Positions 1-8,779 of a stretch of 64,000 bases of DNA are shown in pieces (within the stretch, counting starts at the first letter, position 1; each line of letters opens with the position of its first letter). A model generated the notes under the pieces. The model searched no databases and was not told the DNA's origin. It saw only the letters and a list, made by a program, of their open reading frames with translations. Where the stretch lies: contig NZ_JAOXLP010000001.1 of NCBI RefSeq assembly GCF_025791835.1, positions 1 through 64,000 of the forward strand, in the 5' to 3' direction. Source of the stretch: Roseomonas xinghualingensis (lineage in GTDB: Bacteria; Pseudomonadota; Alphaproteobacteria; Acetobacterales; Acetobacteraceae). The translations under genes were made by a program, and so were the position numbers.

Positions 1-102
1 ACCGAACAGCGTCAGTGGGATGGAATTCCCATCGTGCAGACACTGGTGGAAGAAGTGAGGGCAGTCTGCACCGAAAGCGGGGCGCCCTTTATCCTCGCTT
101 GA
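1..102 (+). CDS. C-terminal fragment of an unrecognised protein
   Basis: Frame 1 is open from the window edge to a TGA at 100-102 and encodes 33 residues ending in SGAPFILA. The composition looks like real protein, with mixed hydrophobic and acidic residues. GC is about 57%, clearly lower than the rest of the window. I do not recognise the family. The fragment directly abuts the G/C homopolymer block, so it may be a genuine upstream gene end or sequence wrongly joined to this contig. Confidence 0.3.
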   Translation, partial: TEQRQWDGIPIVQTLVEEVRAVCTESGAPFILA

Positions 103-194
103 CAGCCCCGGGGGGGGCGCCCCCCGCCCCCCCGGGGGGGGGGCCCCCCCCCCCCCCCCCCCCCCCCCCGGGCCCCCCCCCCCCCGCCCCGCCC
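103..194. repeat. G/C homopolymer block, probable sequencing or assembly artefact
   Basis: This stretch of about 90 bases contains almost only long runs of C and G, including a C run of more than 20 bases and self-complementary G and C runs. It separates the fragment at 1-102 from the TIGR02302 gene. No start codon in the frame of that gene lies between here and 295. Either a hard-to-sequence hairpin or a bad join is plausible. Confidence 0.7.
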
Positions 195-294
195 GGCCGA
201 GGCGGCGAGCCCCGCGCTCCGCCGCCTCGGCCGCCTCCGCATCCGCGCCCGCCTCGCCCTTCTCTGGGAATCCCTCTGGCCCCGCGCCTGGCCC

Positions 295-2934
295 ATGCTC
301 GGGGTGATCGGCCTCTTCCTCGTCCTCGCCCTCTCCGGCGTTTTCCTCCTCCTTCCGCCCCTGGGGCATCTCACCCTGCTCGCGGTGCTGATCTCAGGCC
401 TGATCGTCACCCTGATCCGCGCCGCACGCGGCTTCGCCCTGCCCGGCGACCCGGAAGCCGACCGCCGCCTCGAACGCGCCTCGGGCCTTCCCCACCGCCC
501 ACTCGCCACCCTGATGGACAAGCCCGCGGGCGGCGACGCCACCGCCCAGGCCCTCTGGCGCGCCCATCAGGCCCGGGAAGCCGCCCGCATCCGCAAGCTC
601 CGCGCCGGCACGCCGCGTCCCGGCCTTGCCGCGCGCGATCCGCGCGCCCTCCGCACCGGCCTTGCCATCGCCCTCATCGCTGCCTTCACCATGGCTGGCT
701 CGGAAGCGCCTGAACGCCTCCGCCGCGCCCTCTGGCCCGAAGGCTCCGCCGCAACCCCCGGCCTCGCCACCAGGCTCGAAGCCTGGGTGACGCCGCCCAC
801 CTATACGGGCGCCCCGCCGGTCTTCCTCGATCCCGCCGGCGGCAACGTCACCGTTCCGGCCGGCAGCCGCCTGCGCGCCGCCCTTTCCGGCGGTGCCGGC
901 ACGCCCGAACTCCTGCGGGACGGCGCTCCCCTCGCCGCCTTCCAGCCGCTCGGCCCCAGCAGCCACAGCGCCGAGGTGCCGCTCGACATCGCGGGCCGCC
1001 TGACCATCCGCCAGGGCGGCCACGATGTCGCCAGCTGGTCGATCGCGGTGCAGGCGGACGCCCCGCCGCGCATCGCCTTCTCAGAGCCACCCGCCCAGGC
1101 CACGCGCGGCCTCGCCACCCGCCTCCCCTGGCGTGCCGAGGACGATTGGGGCGTCGCCACGGCCGGCGCCGAGATCCGCCTCGCCGCCCGCCCCGATGCC
1201 GCGCCCCTCACCGTGGACCTCCCCCTCCCGCCCGGTCAGGCCAGGTCGCCACGCGGCGTCGCGCAGCCCAACCTCTCCGCCCATCCCTGGGCCGGCCTGC
1301 CTGTCCGCATCACCCTCCTCGCCCGTGACGGCGCCGGCCAGGTAGGCCGGTCGGAGGAAGCTTCCCTCACCCTGCCGGAGCGCGGCTTCAACCACCCGGT
1401 GGCCCGTGGCCTGATCCTGCTGCGCAAGGGCCTTTCCCTCACCCCCGACCAGCGCCGCCCCGCCATCGAGGGCCTGGACCGCCTGGCGGAGAACCCCGAC
1501 GCCTTCGAGAACGACACCGCCACCGCCCTCGCCCTCCGCTCCGCCCGCACCCGCCTGGATACCGATACCCGCCCCGAAGCCGTGGGCGAGGTGCAGCAGA
1601 CCATGTGGGACACCGCCCTGGCCCTGGAGGAAGGCCGCGCCGACCGCACCGCCCGCGCCCTGGACGAGACCACCGACCGCCTCCGCGAGGCCCTGCGTGA
1701 GCGCCAGGAGCAGGAGCGCGAGCGCGCCGGGGCCCAGCGCCGTGAAGCGGAACAGCAGCGCCAGCAAGAACAGGCCCGGCGCGACGCTGACCGCAACCAG
1801 CCTCCTGGCACCAGGGAGAACGACCAGGCCCAACAGGAACAGGCACGGCAGGAACAGGCCCAGCGGGAGCAGGATCAGGCCCAGCGCAACGCCGAACGCG
1901 ATGCCGCCCGCACGGAGACCGACCGCCGCATCCAGGAGCTGCGCGAGGCCGTCCGCCGCCATCTCGACGCCCTGGCCGAGCGCCTGCAGCGCGAGAACGG
2001 CGAGAACCCGCCGCCCCAGGGCGCCGCCCGCCCGCAGGACCAGCGCGAGGCCCAGCGCCGCACCGAGCGCATGCGCGAGCAGAACCAGCAGGACCGCCCC
2101 GAGGACGCCGAGCGCGAGCTGGCCGAGCTGGAGCGCATGCTGGAGGAGCTGGAGAACGGCCGCATGGCCGAGAACCAGCGCGAGGAGCGCCGCCAGCGCC
2201 GCGAACGTGGGCAGCAGCAGATGGGCGTGATCCAGGACATGGTCCGCCGCGAATCCCGCCTGCTCGACAGCGCCCATCGCCGCGCCGAGGCCGACACCGA
2301 CCGCCAGGAGCGCGAGCGCCGCCAGAACTACCCCTGGAACCGCAACCGCGCGCCCGATTCCCCGGGCGAGCCGCAGACGGACCCCACCGCCGAGGCCCGC
2401 ACCCAGCGCGCCCTACGCCGCGCCCTGGGCGAGCTGATGGCGCAGCATGGCGACCTGACCGGTGAAGTCCCTGCCCCGCTCGGCCGCGCCGACCAGGCGA
2501 TGCGCGAGAGCGCCGAGGCCCTTGGTTCCGGCGCCGACCCCCGCCCGCACCAGGAACGCGCCATCCGCGAGTTGTCCGAGGGCGGACGCCAGATGGCCCA
2601 GCGCATGCAGCGCCAGTTCGGCCGCTCCGGGCAGCAGCAGCCCGGCGAGGGTGAGGAAGGCGAAGGCCAGGGCGATGCCATGGCCGACGGCTCCGAGCAG
2701 GGCGGCGAGGGCCAGGACCAGATGGCGCAGCAGGGCGAGGGCCGCGACCCCCTCGGCCGCCGCCTGCGCGAAGGCACCGGCACCTCCGAGGAAGGCGGCG
2801 ACACCCGCGTGCCAGACGAGGCCGAGATCCTCCGCACCCGCCGGCTGCAGGAGGAGTTGCGGCGGCGCCATGCCGAGCGGGAACGGCCGACCCAGGAGCT
2901 GGACTATATCGACAGGCTATTGAGGCTGTTCTGA
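295..2934 (+). CDS. TIGR02302 (DUF4175) membrane protein, 5' end lost
   Basis: This large alphaproteobacterial envelope protein has no established biochemical role. From ATG 295 it gives 879 residues. The same frame is open upstream to the homopolymer block and encodes a plausible family N-terminus (LALLWESLWPRAWPM), so about 30 native residues are missing or garbled and 295 is only the first ATG left. Two hydrophobic segments lie at the N-terminus. Residues about 440-850 are an extreme Gln/Glu/Arg-rich, coiled-coil-like region typical of the family. The C-terminus LDYIDRLLRLF also fits the family. A palindromic repeat follows the stop. Confidence 0.8.
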   Translation: MLGVIGLFLVLALSGVFLLLPPLGHLTLLAVLISGLIVTLIRAARGFALPGDPEADRRLERASGLPHRPLATLMDKPAGGDATAQALWRAHQAREAARIRKLRAGTPRPGLAARDPRALRTGLAIALIAAFTMAGSEAPERLRRALWPEGSAATPGLATRLEAWVTPPTYTGAPPVFLDPAGGNVTVPAGSRLRAALSGGAGTPELLRDGAPLAAFQPLGPSSHSAEVPLDIAGRLTIRQGGHDVASWSIAVQADAPPRIAFSEPPAQATRGLATRLPWRAEDDWGVATAGAEIRLAARPDAAPLTVDLPLPPGQARSPRGVAQPNLSAHPWAGLPVRITLLARDGAGQVGRSEEASLTLPERGFNHPVARGLILLRKGLSLTPDQRRPAIEGLDRLAENPDAFENDTATALALRSARTRLDTDTRPEAVGEVQQTMWDTALALEEGRADRTARALDETTDRLREALRERQEQERERAGAQRREAEQQRQQEQARRDADRNQPPGTRENDQAQQEQARQEQAQREQDQAQRNAERDAARTETDRRIQELREAVRRHLDALAERLQRENGENPPPQGAARPQDQREAQRRTERMREQNQQDRPEDAERELAELERMLEELENGRMAENQREERRQRRERGQQQMGVIQDMVRRESRLLDSAHRRAEADTDRQERERRQNYPWNRNRAPDSPGEPQTDPTAEARTQRALRRALGELMAQHGDLTGEVPAPLGRADQAMRESAEALGSGADPRPHQERAIRELSEGGRQMAQRMQRQFGRSGQQQPGEGEEGEGQGDAMADGSEQGGEGQDQMAQQGEGRDPLGRRLREGTGTSEEGGDTRVPDEAEILRTRRLQEELRRRHAERERPTQELDYIDRLLRLF

Positions 2935-2936
2935 AT

Positions 2937-3010
2937 GGCCCCCGGAGGCTCTGCCTCCGGACCTCCGCCGGGGTGGCAGCGGCCACCCCGGACCCCGCGT
3001 CAGGTTTTTC
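2937..3010. repeat. Dispersed GC palindromic repeat, copy A
   Basis: The copy contains a short hairpin (GGAGGCTCTGCCTCC), a longer one (CCGGGGTGGC to GCCACCCCGG) and the tail ACCCCGCGTCAGG plus a T run. The reverse complement recurs nearly exactly at 46595-46672. Its position just after a stop codon suggests a terminator-like or REP-like role. Confidence 0.75.
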
Positions 3011-3114
3011 CGGGAAACAGCGGGATCAGGCAGCGCCGCAGGCAAAACACCTGGGCCACGCGGGCTGCCATGCCAGTCGCCTGAGGTCGTGGACCTCAGG
3101 CGCACCCAAAACAG

Positions 3115-3190
3115 ATCGCGGGGTCCGGGGAGCCCGCTGGCTCCCCGGTGGGGTTCCAGGGGCAAAGCCCCTGAGGCTGCCCGCCTCAGG
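3115..3190. repeat. Dispersed GC palindromic repeat, copy B
   Basis: The core GGGGTCCGGGGAGCCCGCTG and following GGGGCAAAGCCCCT hairpin match, in reverse orientation, the copies at 17925-18005 and 46443-46510. The left part lies between convergent genes. The right edge supplies the stop codon of the DUF2125 gene. Confidence 0.7.
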
Positions 3191-4301
3191 GCCCAGGCCC
3201 GCTCCCCTTCGTCGGTCCCGGCCACAGCAGCACCGGCATCCGCGCCACCGGCATCCGCGCCACCGCCAGGCTCCGCCCCTCCAGGGTCAGCGGCACCTCC
3301 AGCTGGGGCGGTTCCCCTTCGGCGGGCGGGCGGGCCAGAACCCCCACCACGCGCCGCGCCAGACCGGCGTTGCGCGGCGTGATCAGCCCATCCTGAGCCA
3401 GCGCATCCAACAGGGCCTCTGCTCCCGTCAACCGCAGCGTCCCGGCGCCCATGGGCTGCAGCTGGTCGTCCAGCGCAAGGGTTGCGGCCGTCCGGGCGGT
3501 CACGGGGCCGAATTCCAGGTCCAACTGGCGCAGTTCCAGCGTGCCGCCGGCATCGCGCCACATGGCGGCCCGGTGGGTGGGGTTCCGGCCCCCCGGCAGC
3601 GGGCCAGTCAGGGCTGCATCCAGGCGCAGCATCGCCACCTGCCGCCCCAGCGGCGTCGGGGTGGGCAGGGTTACGTCATGCGCCCCCCCCTGCAGGGTGA
3701 CAGCCGGCTCGCCCTCGATGGCCGTCATGCGGCTGTCGAATGTGAGATAGGCAGAGCGGATCTCGAGGCCACCGGAGGCGGTACCGATGCGCAGGCGGCT
3801 TGCCTCGAACTCACCGCCGCGTGGGATGACATTGGCCTGGAGCGGCAGCACCGCCGTCAGCCGGTCGGCGGCAAAGGGTACTTCCACGGCACCGAGGCGC
3901 AGGCGCTGTGGGCCGCCAGCGGCGATCCGCAGCTCGCCCGGGCTGTGCAGCGCCACCCGCAGCGTCACGGCCCGCGCCGACCACTCCAGCCCGCCGGGCA
4001 GGCTGGCGCCCCCGCCCAAGAGGCGGAATTCCGGCAGCCGCAGCGTCGCCGTGAAAGGCCAGCCGCCACGGACGGGCACCCCGTGCTCGATCCGCCATCC
4101 CTGCTCCCGGCGCAGCGTCGCCCAGGCGTCGTAGCCAGCCTGCAGGCGCCCCGCCATCCAGTTCCAGACGAGCATCTGAACGATGGCGAGCAGCACGATC
4201 AGCCCGCCCGCCATCGGCAGGAGCCGGCCCGGCCGGAACCAGGGATTGGGCCGGCGGATCCGCTTGGGCGGCAAGGCAGGGGCAGGTTCGGTTTCGCTCA
4301 C
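3186..4301 (-). CDS. DUF2125 family protein
   Basis: This is a 371-residue protein from GTG 4301, with a cytoplasmic Pro/Arg-rich start and one membrane segment at about residues 30-50. The following WNWMAGRLQAGYDAW and VRGGWPFTATL segments are typical of DUF2125, an uncharacterised alphaproteobacterial family predicted to be anchored with a periplasmic beta-rich domain. A 15-bp tandem duplication near 3234-3263 encodes ARMPVARMPV at the C-terminus. The TGA at 3186 lies at the edge of a dispersed repeat. The nearest ATG upstream is out of frame, so the GTG start is preferred. Confidence 0.8.
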   Translation of the reverse strand: MSETEPAPALPPKRIRRPNPWFRPGRLLPMAGGLIVLLAIVQMLVWNWMAGRLQAGYDAWATLRREQGWRIEHGVPVRGGWPFTATLRLPEFRLLGGGASLPGGLEWSARAVTLRVALHSPGELRIAAGGPQRLRLGAVEVPFAADRLTAVLPLQANVIPRGGEFEASRLRIGTASGGLEIRSAYLTFDSRMTAIEGEPAVTLQGGAHDVTLPTPTPLGRQVAMLRLDAALTGPLPGGRNPTHRAAMWRDAGGTLELRQLDLEFGPVTARTAATLALDDQLQPMGAGTLRLTGAEALLDALAQDGLITPRNAGLARRVVGVLARPPAEGEPPQLEVPLTLEGRSLAVARMPVARMPVLLWPGPTKGSGPGP

Positions 4302-4370
4302 GGCGTGGCATATGACCCTGTCACACCTCCCTTGCCCAGAGCGCCGGTGTGGGGCGGCGAGGAACAGCCT

Positions 4371-5027
4371 ATGTTGCTGTGCCGCACCATGATTCCCAGA
4401 AGCCCCGCCACCCCCTCCCCCGGCCTGCGCGAAGCCCCTGCGCCAGATCCGGGTATTCTGGATCCAGGCACATTGGATCCCGCACCGCTGCTGGACACGG
4501 ACGGGTTCCTCTACGTCTTCGGCTACGGTTCCCTGATCTGGAAGCCGGGCTTCGCCTTCGAAGCCACCCATCCGGCCCTGCTGCGGGGCTTCCATCGCCG
4601 CTTCTGCATCTGGTCCCATCGCTATCGCGGCACGCCGGAGGTGCCGGGCCTCGTGCTGGGCCTGGATCGCGGCGGTTCCTGCCGGGGGATCGTCTTCCGG
4701 GTGGCCGCGTCCCGTGCCGCCGAGGTCCTCGCCTATCTCGAGGAGCGGGAGATGTCCGGCGACGTCTATCATCGCCGCCTTCTGCCGGTGCGCCTGCTGG
4801 ATAGCGGGGCCATCCGCAGGGCCGTGACCTTCGTGGCCGACCGGCGGGCCGGCGCCTATTGCGGCCCACTCCCGCCAGATGCCGCGGCGGCGGCCATCGC
4901 GCGCGGGCATGGGGTGATGGGCCCGAACCGGGACTACCTGCTCAACACCGTTTCGCATCTGCGGGAACTCGGTCTGCGGGATGCCGGGTTGGACCGCATC
5001 GCGGCGCTGCTGGAACCCTCGGGCTGA
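4371..5027 (+). CDS. ChaC-like gamma-glutamylcyclotransferase
   Basis: This is predicted to cleave the gamma-glutamyl group of glutathione, giving 5-oxoproline and Cys-Gly. The N-terminal YVFGYGSLIWKPG is the substrate-binding loop of the family, and the REMSGDVYHRR region carries the expected acidic catalytic area. The start at 4371 has GAGGA seven bases upstream, and ATG 4389 in the same frame is an alternative. The 218-residue protein has an unconserved lead of about 40 residues. It is divergent from the DUF2125 gene and runs toward the candidate origin. Confidence 0.85.
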   Translation: MLLCRTMIPRSPATPSPGLREAPAPDPGILDPGTLDPAPLLDTDGFLYVFGYGSLIWKPGFAFEATHPALLRGFHRRFCIWSHRYRGTPEVPGLVLGLDRGGSCRGIVFRVAASRAAEVLAYLEEREMSGDVYHRRLLPVRLLDSGAIRRAVTFVADRRAGAYCGPLPPDAAAAAIARGHGVMGPNRDYLLNTVSHLRELGLRDAGLDRIAALLEPSG

Positions 5028-5390
5028 GGCCTTCGGATCTCATTTTCCTGCCGCAACATCAAAAGGATTCACGGCGGTCTGGCTCTTCTGGGTGATGCCC
5101 GAGGGAGACAGGGAGGGGCCGATCAAGTTTTCCCTCAATTTATCCACAGGAGGGGCAGTTGACTCGCTCTCAGGCGCCCCAGAGTCCGCGCTTTGTTCCA
5201 CGGACTCCTGGGATTCCCGTTAAAATCCCCACAAGTCACTGAATTATATAAGTAATTTTTTGTCCACAGCCTCATCAAACCCTTTGGAATCCCAGACTCC
5301 ACAAGGTCTTGCCGAAGAGTCTTCCGGCGGGATCGAAAGCTCCGCGTCCCGCTATTCCACCAACTTGTCCACACCCCCCGTGAGTCGTGC
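5028..5390. other. Candidate chromosomal replication origin (oriC)
   Basis: This gap of about 320 bp plus the last 39 bases of plsC holds an exact DnaA box TTATCCACA at 5140-5148 and two TTGTCCACA boxes at 5260-5268 and 5365-5373, all in one orientation. Weaker versions lie near 5193 and 5226. An AT-rich tract (about 5236-5262) precedes the second box. I count nine GANTC sites (CcrM methylation sites) between 5066 and 5386, where composition alone predicts about one. This combination is typical of alphaproteobacterial origins such as that of Caulobacter. No dnaA or hemE lies nearby, so the call is inferential. Confidence 0.6.
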
Positions 5391-6080
5391 GGAAGCCTCC
5401 GCCACGGCAGCCTCCGCACGTTTCATCAACTCGGGGCGGGGCAGGCCCGGGGGGATCGGCGGCAGGACAGCCACGGTCAACGTGCCCGGCTGCTTGGTGA
5501 AAGCACGCTTGCCCCAGAACCGGCCGGAATCCGTCGCCACCGGCACCACGGGCAGGCTGGTGGCGGAGGCCATGGCGGCGAAGCCAGGCTGCCAGGGCTG
5601 GACCTCGCCGGGGGCGGAGCGGGTGCCCTCAGGGAAAATGACGACCTGGTACCCGGCATCGGCCGCGGCCCGGGTGGCACGGACCAGCCGCTTCAGCGCG
5701 GCGCCGCCCCCTTCCCGGTCCACGGGGATGGAATGGACATGCCGCGCCATCGCCCCCCAGCCCGGGATCCGCATCAGCTCTTCCTTCATCACATAGGCCG
5801 GGCGGGGCAGCAGCGCGTGCCAGACGATCGTGTCGAAGGCCGACTGGTGCTGCGCCGCGATCAGCGCAGGGCCCGAGACGGGCAGGTTCTCGATCCCCGT
5901 CACCCGCAGCCTGATGCCGCAGAGCCCCCGCAGCAGCCACAGCACGGTCCTGGCCCAGGCGCGCAGATAGCTGTGCATGACGCGCGGCGGGAAGGCGAGG
6001 AGCGGGAGGCCGAACAGCACTGTCAGGGCCGTGACGCCGAAGAACAGCAGGTTGAACAGCGCGGAACGGATGGCTTTCAC
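5352..6080 (-). CDS. plsC: 1-acyl-sn-glycerol-3-phosphate acyltransferase
   Basis: This enzyme acylates lysophosphatidate to phosphatidate in the inner membrane. HQSAFD at residues 78-83 is the HX4D catalytic motif, and FPEGTR at 149-154 is the substrate-binding motif. A hydrophobic segment opens the 242-residue protein. The GTG start at 6080 overlaps the ydcF stop by four bases (GTGA). Longer upstream ORF extensions run through ydcF and are not needed. The 3' end carries the third TTGTCCACA box of the candidate origin. Confidence 0.9.
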   Translation of the reverse strand: MKAIRSALFNLLFFGVTALTVLFGLPLLAFPPRVMHSYLRAWARTVLWLLRGLCGIRLRVTGIENLPVSGPALIAAQHQSAFDTIVWHALLPRPAYVMKEELMRIPGWGAMARHVHSIPVDREGGGAALKRLVRATRAAADAGYQVVIFPEGTRSAPGEVQPWQPGFAAMASATSLPVVPVATDSGRFWGKRAFTKQPGTLTVAVLPPIPPGLPRPELMKRAEAAVAEASARLTGGVDKLVE

Positions 6081-6682
6081 GAGCGAATTTGCCTCGGTTG
6101 CTCGGTAAGGACTGAAAGACCCAATGCTGCCCCCACCAGTTTCGCGTATTCCTTCAGCATCGCCACGGGCCGCGCGACGAAAGGCGCCACCGGATGCGGG
6201 TGCAGGGCCACTCCCGGCAGGCTGCGCCGCAATTCCAGCAGCGCGCGGGGCATGTGGAAGCTGGCCGTCACCACGGTGATTTCCTGGATGCCGGTTTCCC
6301 GCACCCATGCGGCGATCTCCCGCGCATTGCCACGTGTGCTGGTGGCGATCCGTCCGATCGAGACGCGCGCAGCCAGGGGTGCCGGATCGATCCCCACCTC
6401 CCGCGCCACCTCCCCCAGGCTGGATGCCGGCCCGACGCCGGAGACGATCAGCCGCGCCCCCGGCCGCGCGGAGAGCAGCAGCAATCCCGTCTCCACCCGG
6501 TCCGGCCCGCCCGTCAGCACGGCGATGCCCGGTACCTCGGGCCCCGGCGGGCCGGGATGGGCGGCCTGGTGCAGGAACCAGAGGAAGCCGCCCGAAATCG
6601 CCAGCACCACCAGCCCCATCAGGACCGAGAGCAGCGGGAGGCGCCGAAGCGCGGGGCGGGTGATGGACATGCCGGGCGTCAC
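6077..6682 (-). CDS. YdcF-like DUF218 membrane protein
   Basis: This is a 201-residue protein with one N-terminal membrane segment (about residues 17-38) and a DUF218 domain. The domain contains VLTGGPDRVETGL, LIVSGVG, and the SFHMPRALLELR segment typical of the fold. DUF218 proteins such as ElyC/SanA are linked to envelope metabolism, but the exact activity is unknown. The GTG start at 6682 overlaps the ftsX stop (GTGA), and the gene's own stop overlaps plsC the same way, so all three are probably co-translated. Confidence 0.8.
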   Translation of the reverse strand: MTPGMSITRPALRRLPLLSVLMGLVVLAISGGFLWFLHQAAHPGPPGPEVPGIAVLTGGPDRVETGLLLLSARPGARLIVSGVGPASSLGEVAREVGIDPAPLAARVSIGRIATSTRGNAREIAAWVRETGIQEITVVTASFHMPRALLELRRSLPGVALHPHPVAPFVARPVAMLKEYAKLVGAALGLSVLTEQPRQIRS

Positions 6683-7548
6683 GGAAGCCGGCGCAACCAG
6701 CGCCGGACGGTGGCCTGGGCCGTGCCCCAGCCGATCAACGCGGCGGCCGGGGGCAAAAGGGCGATCGTGACCCAGGGCACCCCGCCAACCACGCCGGCCG
6801 GATCCGTGCTGCCTGAAAGCGGCAGGGCCATCCCGGCCAGGGCCGCCAGGGCCGGCACCGCCAGCGCCGTGCCAGCCAGCGCCCCGAGCCCCGCCAGAAG
6901 GGCAATCCGGCGGGCGAAGCGGCCAGCGATGACGCGGTCGGTCGCGCCAAGGTCATGCAGCACGTCGATCGCCTCCCGCCGCGCGGCCAGGCCAGCATGC
7001 GTCGCCACCGCCACCACCGCCACCGCCACGCCCACCACCAGCGCCAGAACCGCCAGCGCCACGCCTTGCACCGAGCGCGCCAGGGCCGAAAGCCGCGCGA
7101 CCCAGAGCCCATGCGATTCCAGTTCCGCGCCGGGCACCGCCTCCGCCAGCCGCTCAGCGAGGCGCGGCAGGCTCTCGGGCGCGGCGGCCAGCCGCAACTC
7201 GATCACGCCGGGCAGGATGTGCAGGGGCGTCTCCCCCAGCCAGGGGCGCAGCAGCTCCGCCACGCGCTCCGGGCTCACCGCGGCGGCATTGGCAATGCCG
7301 GCATCGCCGCGCAGCAATTCAAGCGCCTTTTCCATCCGCTCCTGCGAGGGGTCAGGCACCTGCACCGTCACCGCGGCGGCGGCGCCCGCCTGCCATCGAT
7401 CCGCCAGCCGGTCCGCCCCGCGCGCCCCGGTCAGCGCCAGCGCCGCCAGCAAGGCCATTGCCGCCACCAGCCCCGGCAGCAACCGGTCCGAAAGGGCCCG
7501 GCGCAACCCCAGCGGGTCACGCGCCACGCGCCGGCGCCGCTCAGCCAT
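6679..7548 (-). CDS. ftsX: Cell division protein FtsX
   Basis: FtsX is the membrane half of the FtsEX complex that controls peptidoglycan hydrolases during septation. The 289-residue protein has a first membrane segment at about residues 25-43, a periplasmic domain to about 165, then three membrane segments. The cytoplasmic loop ARREAIDVLHDLGATDRVIA is the conserved coupling helix contacting FtsE. The ATG at 7548 overlaps the ftsE stop by eight bases. Confidence 0.9.
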   Translation of the reverse strand: MAERRRRVARDPLGLRRALSDRLLPGLVAAMALLAALALTGARGADRLADRWQAGAAAAVTVQVPDPSQERMEKALELLRGDAGIANAAAVSPERVAELLRPWLGETPLHILPGVIELRLAAAPESLPRLAERLAEAVPGAELESHGLWVARLSALARSVQGVALAVLALVVGVAVAVVAVATHAGLAARREAIDVLHDLGATDRVIAGRFARRIALLAGLGALAGTALAVPALAALAGMALPLSGSTDPAGVVGGVPWVTIALLPPAAALIGWGTAQATVRRWLRRLP

Positions 7549-8626
7549 GGTCGCCTCCGGCCGGCCGGACGCTCGGCCAGATGTTCTGCGCGGCCCGGCG
7601 CATCGGGCGGGGCGGCTGGGAAGCGGTTCCGCCGGACGCCGGATATTCCACCCCGTCCGGCCCCTGCGCCCAGGCGGCCTGCCCCTCATGCGGAGGCTCG
7701 TCCACCCAGCCGGCTTCCGGCTCCGCCTCGGCGATCCCCTCTGGCGCGAAACTGTCGGACAATGGATTGGCGGAGGGAATGGCGAGGGGATCGGCCCCAG
7801 GCAAACAGGCTTCGGGCGTCCAGGCTTCAGACGGAGAGGCCAGGGACGGATCCGCAGGGGAAGGATGGGCAGCCCCCGGATCCATCTGGCCAGGATCGGG
7901 CTCGCCCTCCCAGCCCTCCACCAGATGGTCCGGCATGGCATAGGGCCAGGGGTCCAGGGCCACGATCCGCCCTGCCTCCACCTGCATCACATGCCCCGGA
8001 TGCTGCGCGATCAGCTCCCGCGAATGGGTGGCGACCACCACCGTGGCACCCAGCCGGTTCATCTCGGCCAGCAGCACCAGAAGCCGCCGCGCCTGCACCG
8101 GATCGAGATTGCCCGTCGGTTCGTCCGCCACCAGCAGGGCCGGGCGCGTCACCACGGCACGGGCGATGGCCACGCGCTGCTGCTCGCCACCCGAAAGCTG
8201 CTGCGGCAGGGCATCCTCGCGCCCCTCCAGCCCCACCCAACGCAGGATCTCGGCCACATCCGGGCGCAGGCTGGCCTCCGCGCGCCCGGCCAGGCGCAGC
8301 GGCAAGGCCACGTTGTCGAAGGCGGTCAGGTAGGGCAGCAGGCGGAACTCCTGGAACACCGCCCCGATCCGCCGCCGCAGCTTCGGCAGGTCCGCCCGCC
8401 GCGCGGTGGAGAGCGGCACCCCCAGCACTTCCACCTCGCCCCGTGTGGGTCGCTGGGCGAGCATCATCAGCCGGAGCAGCGAGGTTTTCCCTGCCCCCGA
8501 TGGCCCGGTCAGCCAGGTGAAGGACCCCTGAGGCAGGGTGAAGGAAAGGTCGCGCAACGTTTCCCGCTCACCCCCCTGACCGGTGGGATCGGGGTAGCGC
8601 AGCCCGACCTGGGAGAAGCGCACCAT
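7541..8626 (-). CDS. ftsE: Cell division ATPase FtsE with long C-terminal tail
   Basis: This is the ABC ATPase partner of FtsX. The Walker A motif GPSGAGKT is at residues 41-48. The signature LSGGEQQR, Walker B LLVADEP and VVATHS switch region follow in normal order. The ATPase core ends near residue 225. The remaining 135 or so residues are rich in Pro, Asp, Glu and Ser and look disordered, which is unusual because FtsE is normally about 220-240 residues. The start ATG 8626 directly precedes [11 protein letters not shown]. It is the first gene of the ftsE-ftsX-ydcF-plsC operon. Confidence 0.9.
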   Translation of the reverse strand: MVRFSQVGLRYPDPTGQGGERETLRDLSFTLPQGSFTWLTGPSGAGKTSLLRLMMLAQRPTRGEVEVLGVPLSTARRADLPKLRRRIGAVFQEFRLLPYLTAFDNVALPLRLAGRAEASLRPDVAEILRWVGLEGREDALPQQLSGGEQQRVAIARAVVTRPALLVADEPTGNLDPVQARRLLVLLAEMNRLGATVVVATHSRELIAQHPGHVMQVEAGRIVALDPWPYAMPDHLVEGWEGEPDPGQMDPGAAHPSPADPSLASPSEAWTPEACLPGADPLAIPSANPLSDSFAPEGIAEAEPEAGWVDEPPHEGQAAWAQGPDGVEYPASGGTASQPPRPMRRAAQNIWPSVRPAGGDHG

Positions 8627-8779
8627 CGCCGCGATGTGCCATGCCGAGGCCTCAAGGGCCAGGGTTGGAGGTGACGGTGGGTCCGGGAAGCCTCACCGGC
8701 CATTCTTCTATATGGCTTCGGGGCTCATCATTCGCGCGAGCCGTTGCCTTAACCCGGTCAAGACGATCATCCTAAAGCC

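Noticed and set aside
15..713. Proline-rich rightward frame through the G/C homopolymer block
   Set aside because: It is a by-product of the homopolymer, differs in frame from the conserved TIGR02302 sequence, and has no recognisable domain.
1650..2900. Gln/Glu/Arg-rich repeat tract as a DNA tandem repeat
   Set aside because: The repetition is at protein composition level and matches the known coiled-coil region of TIGR02302. The DNA units are not regular.
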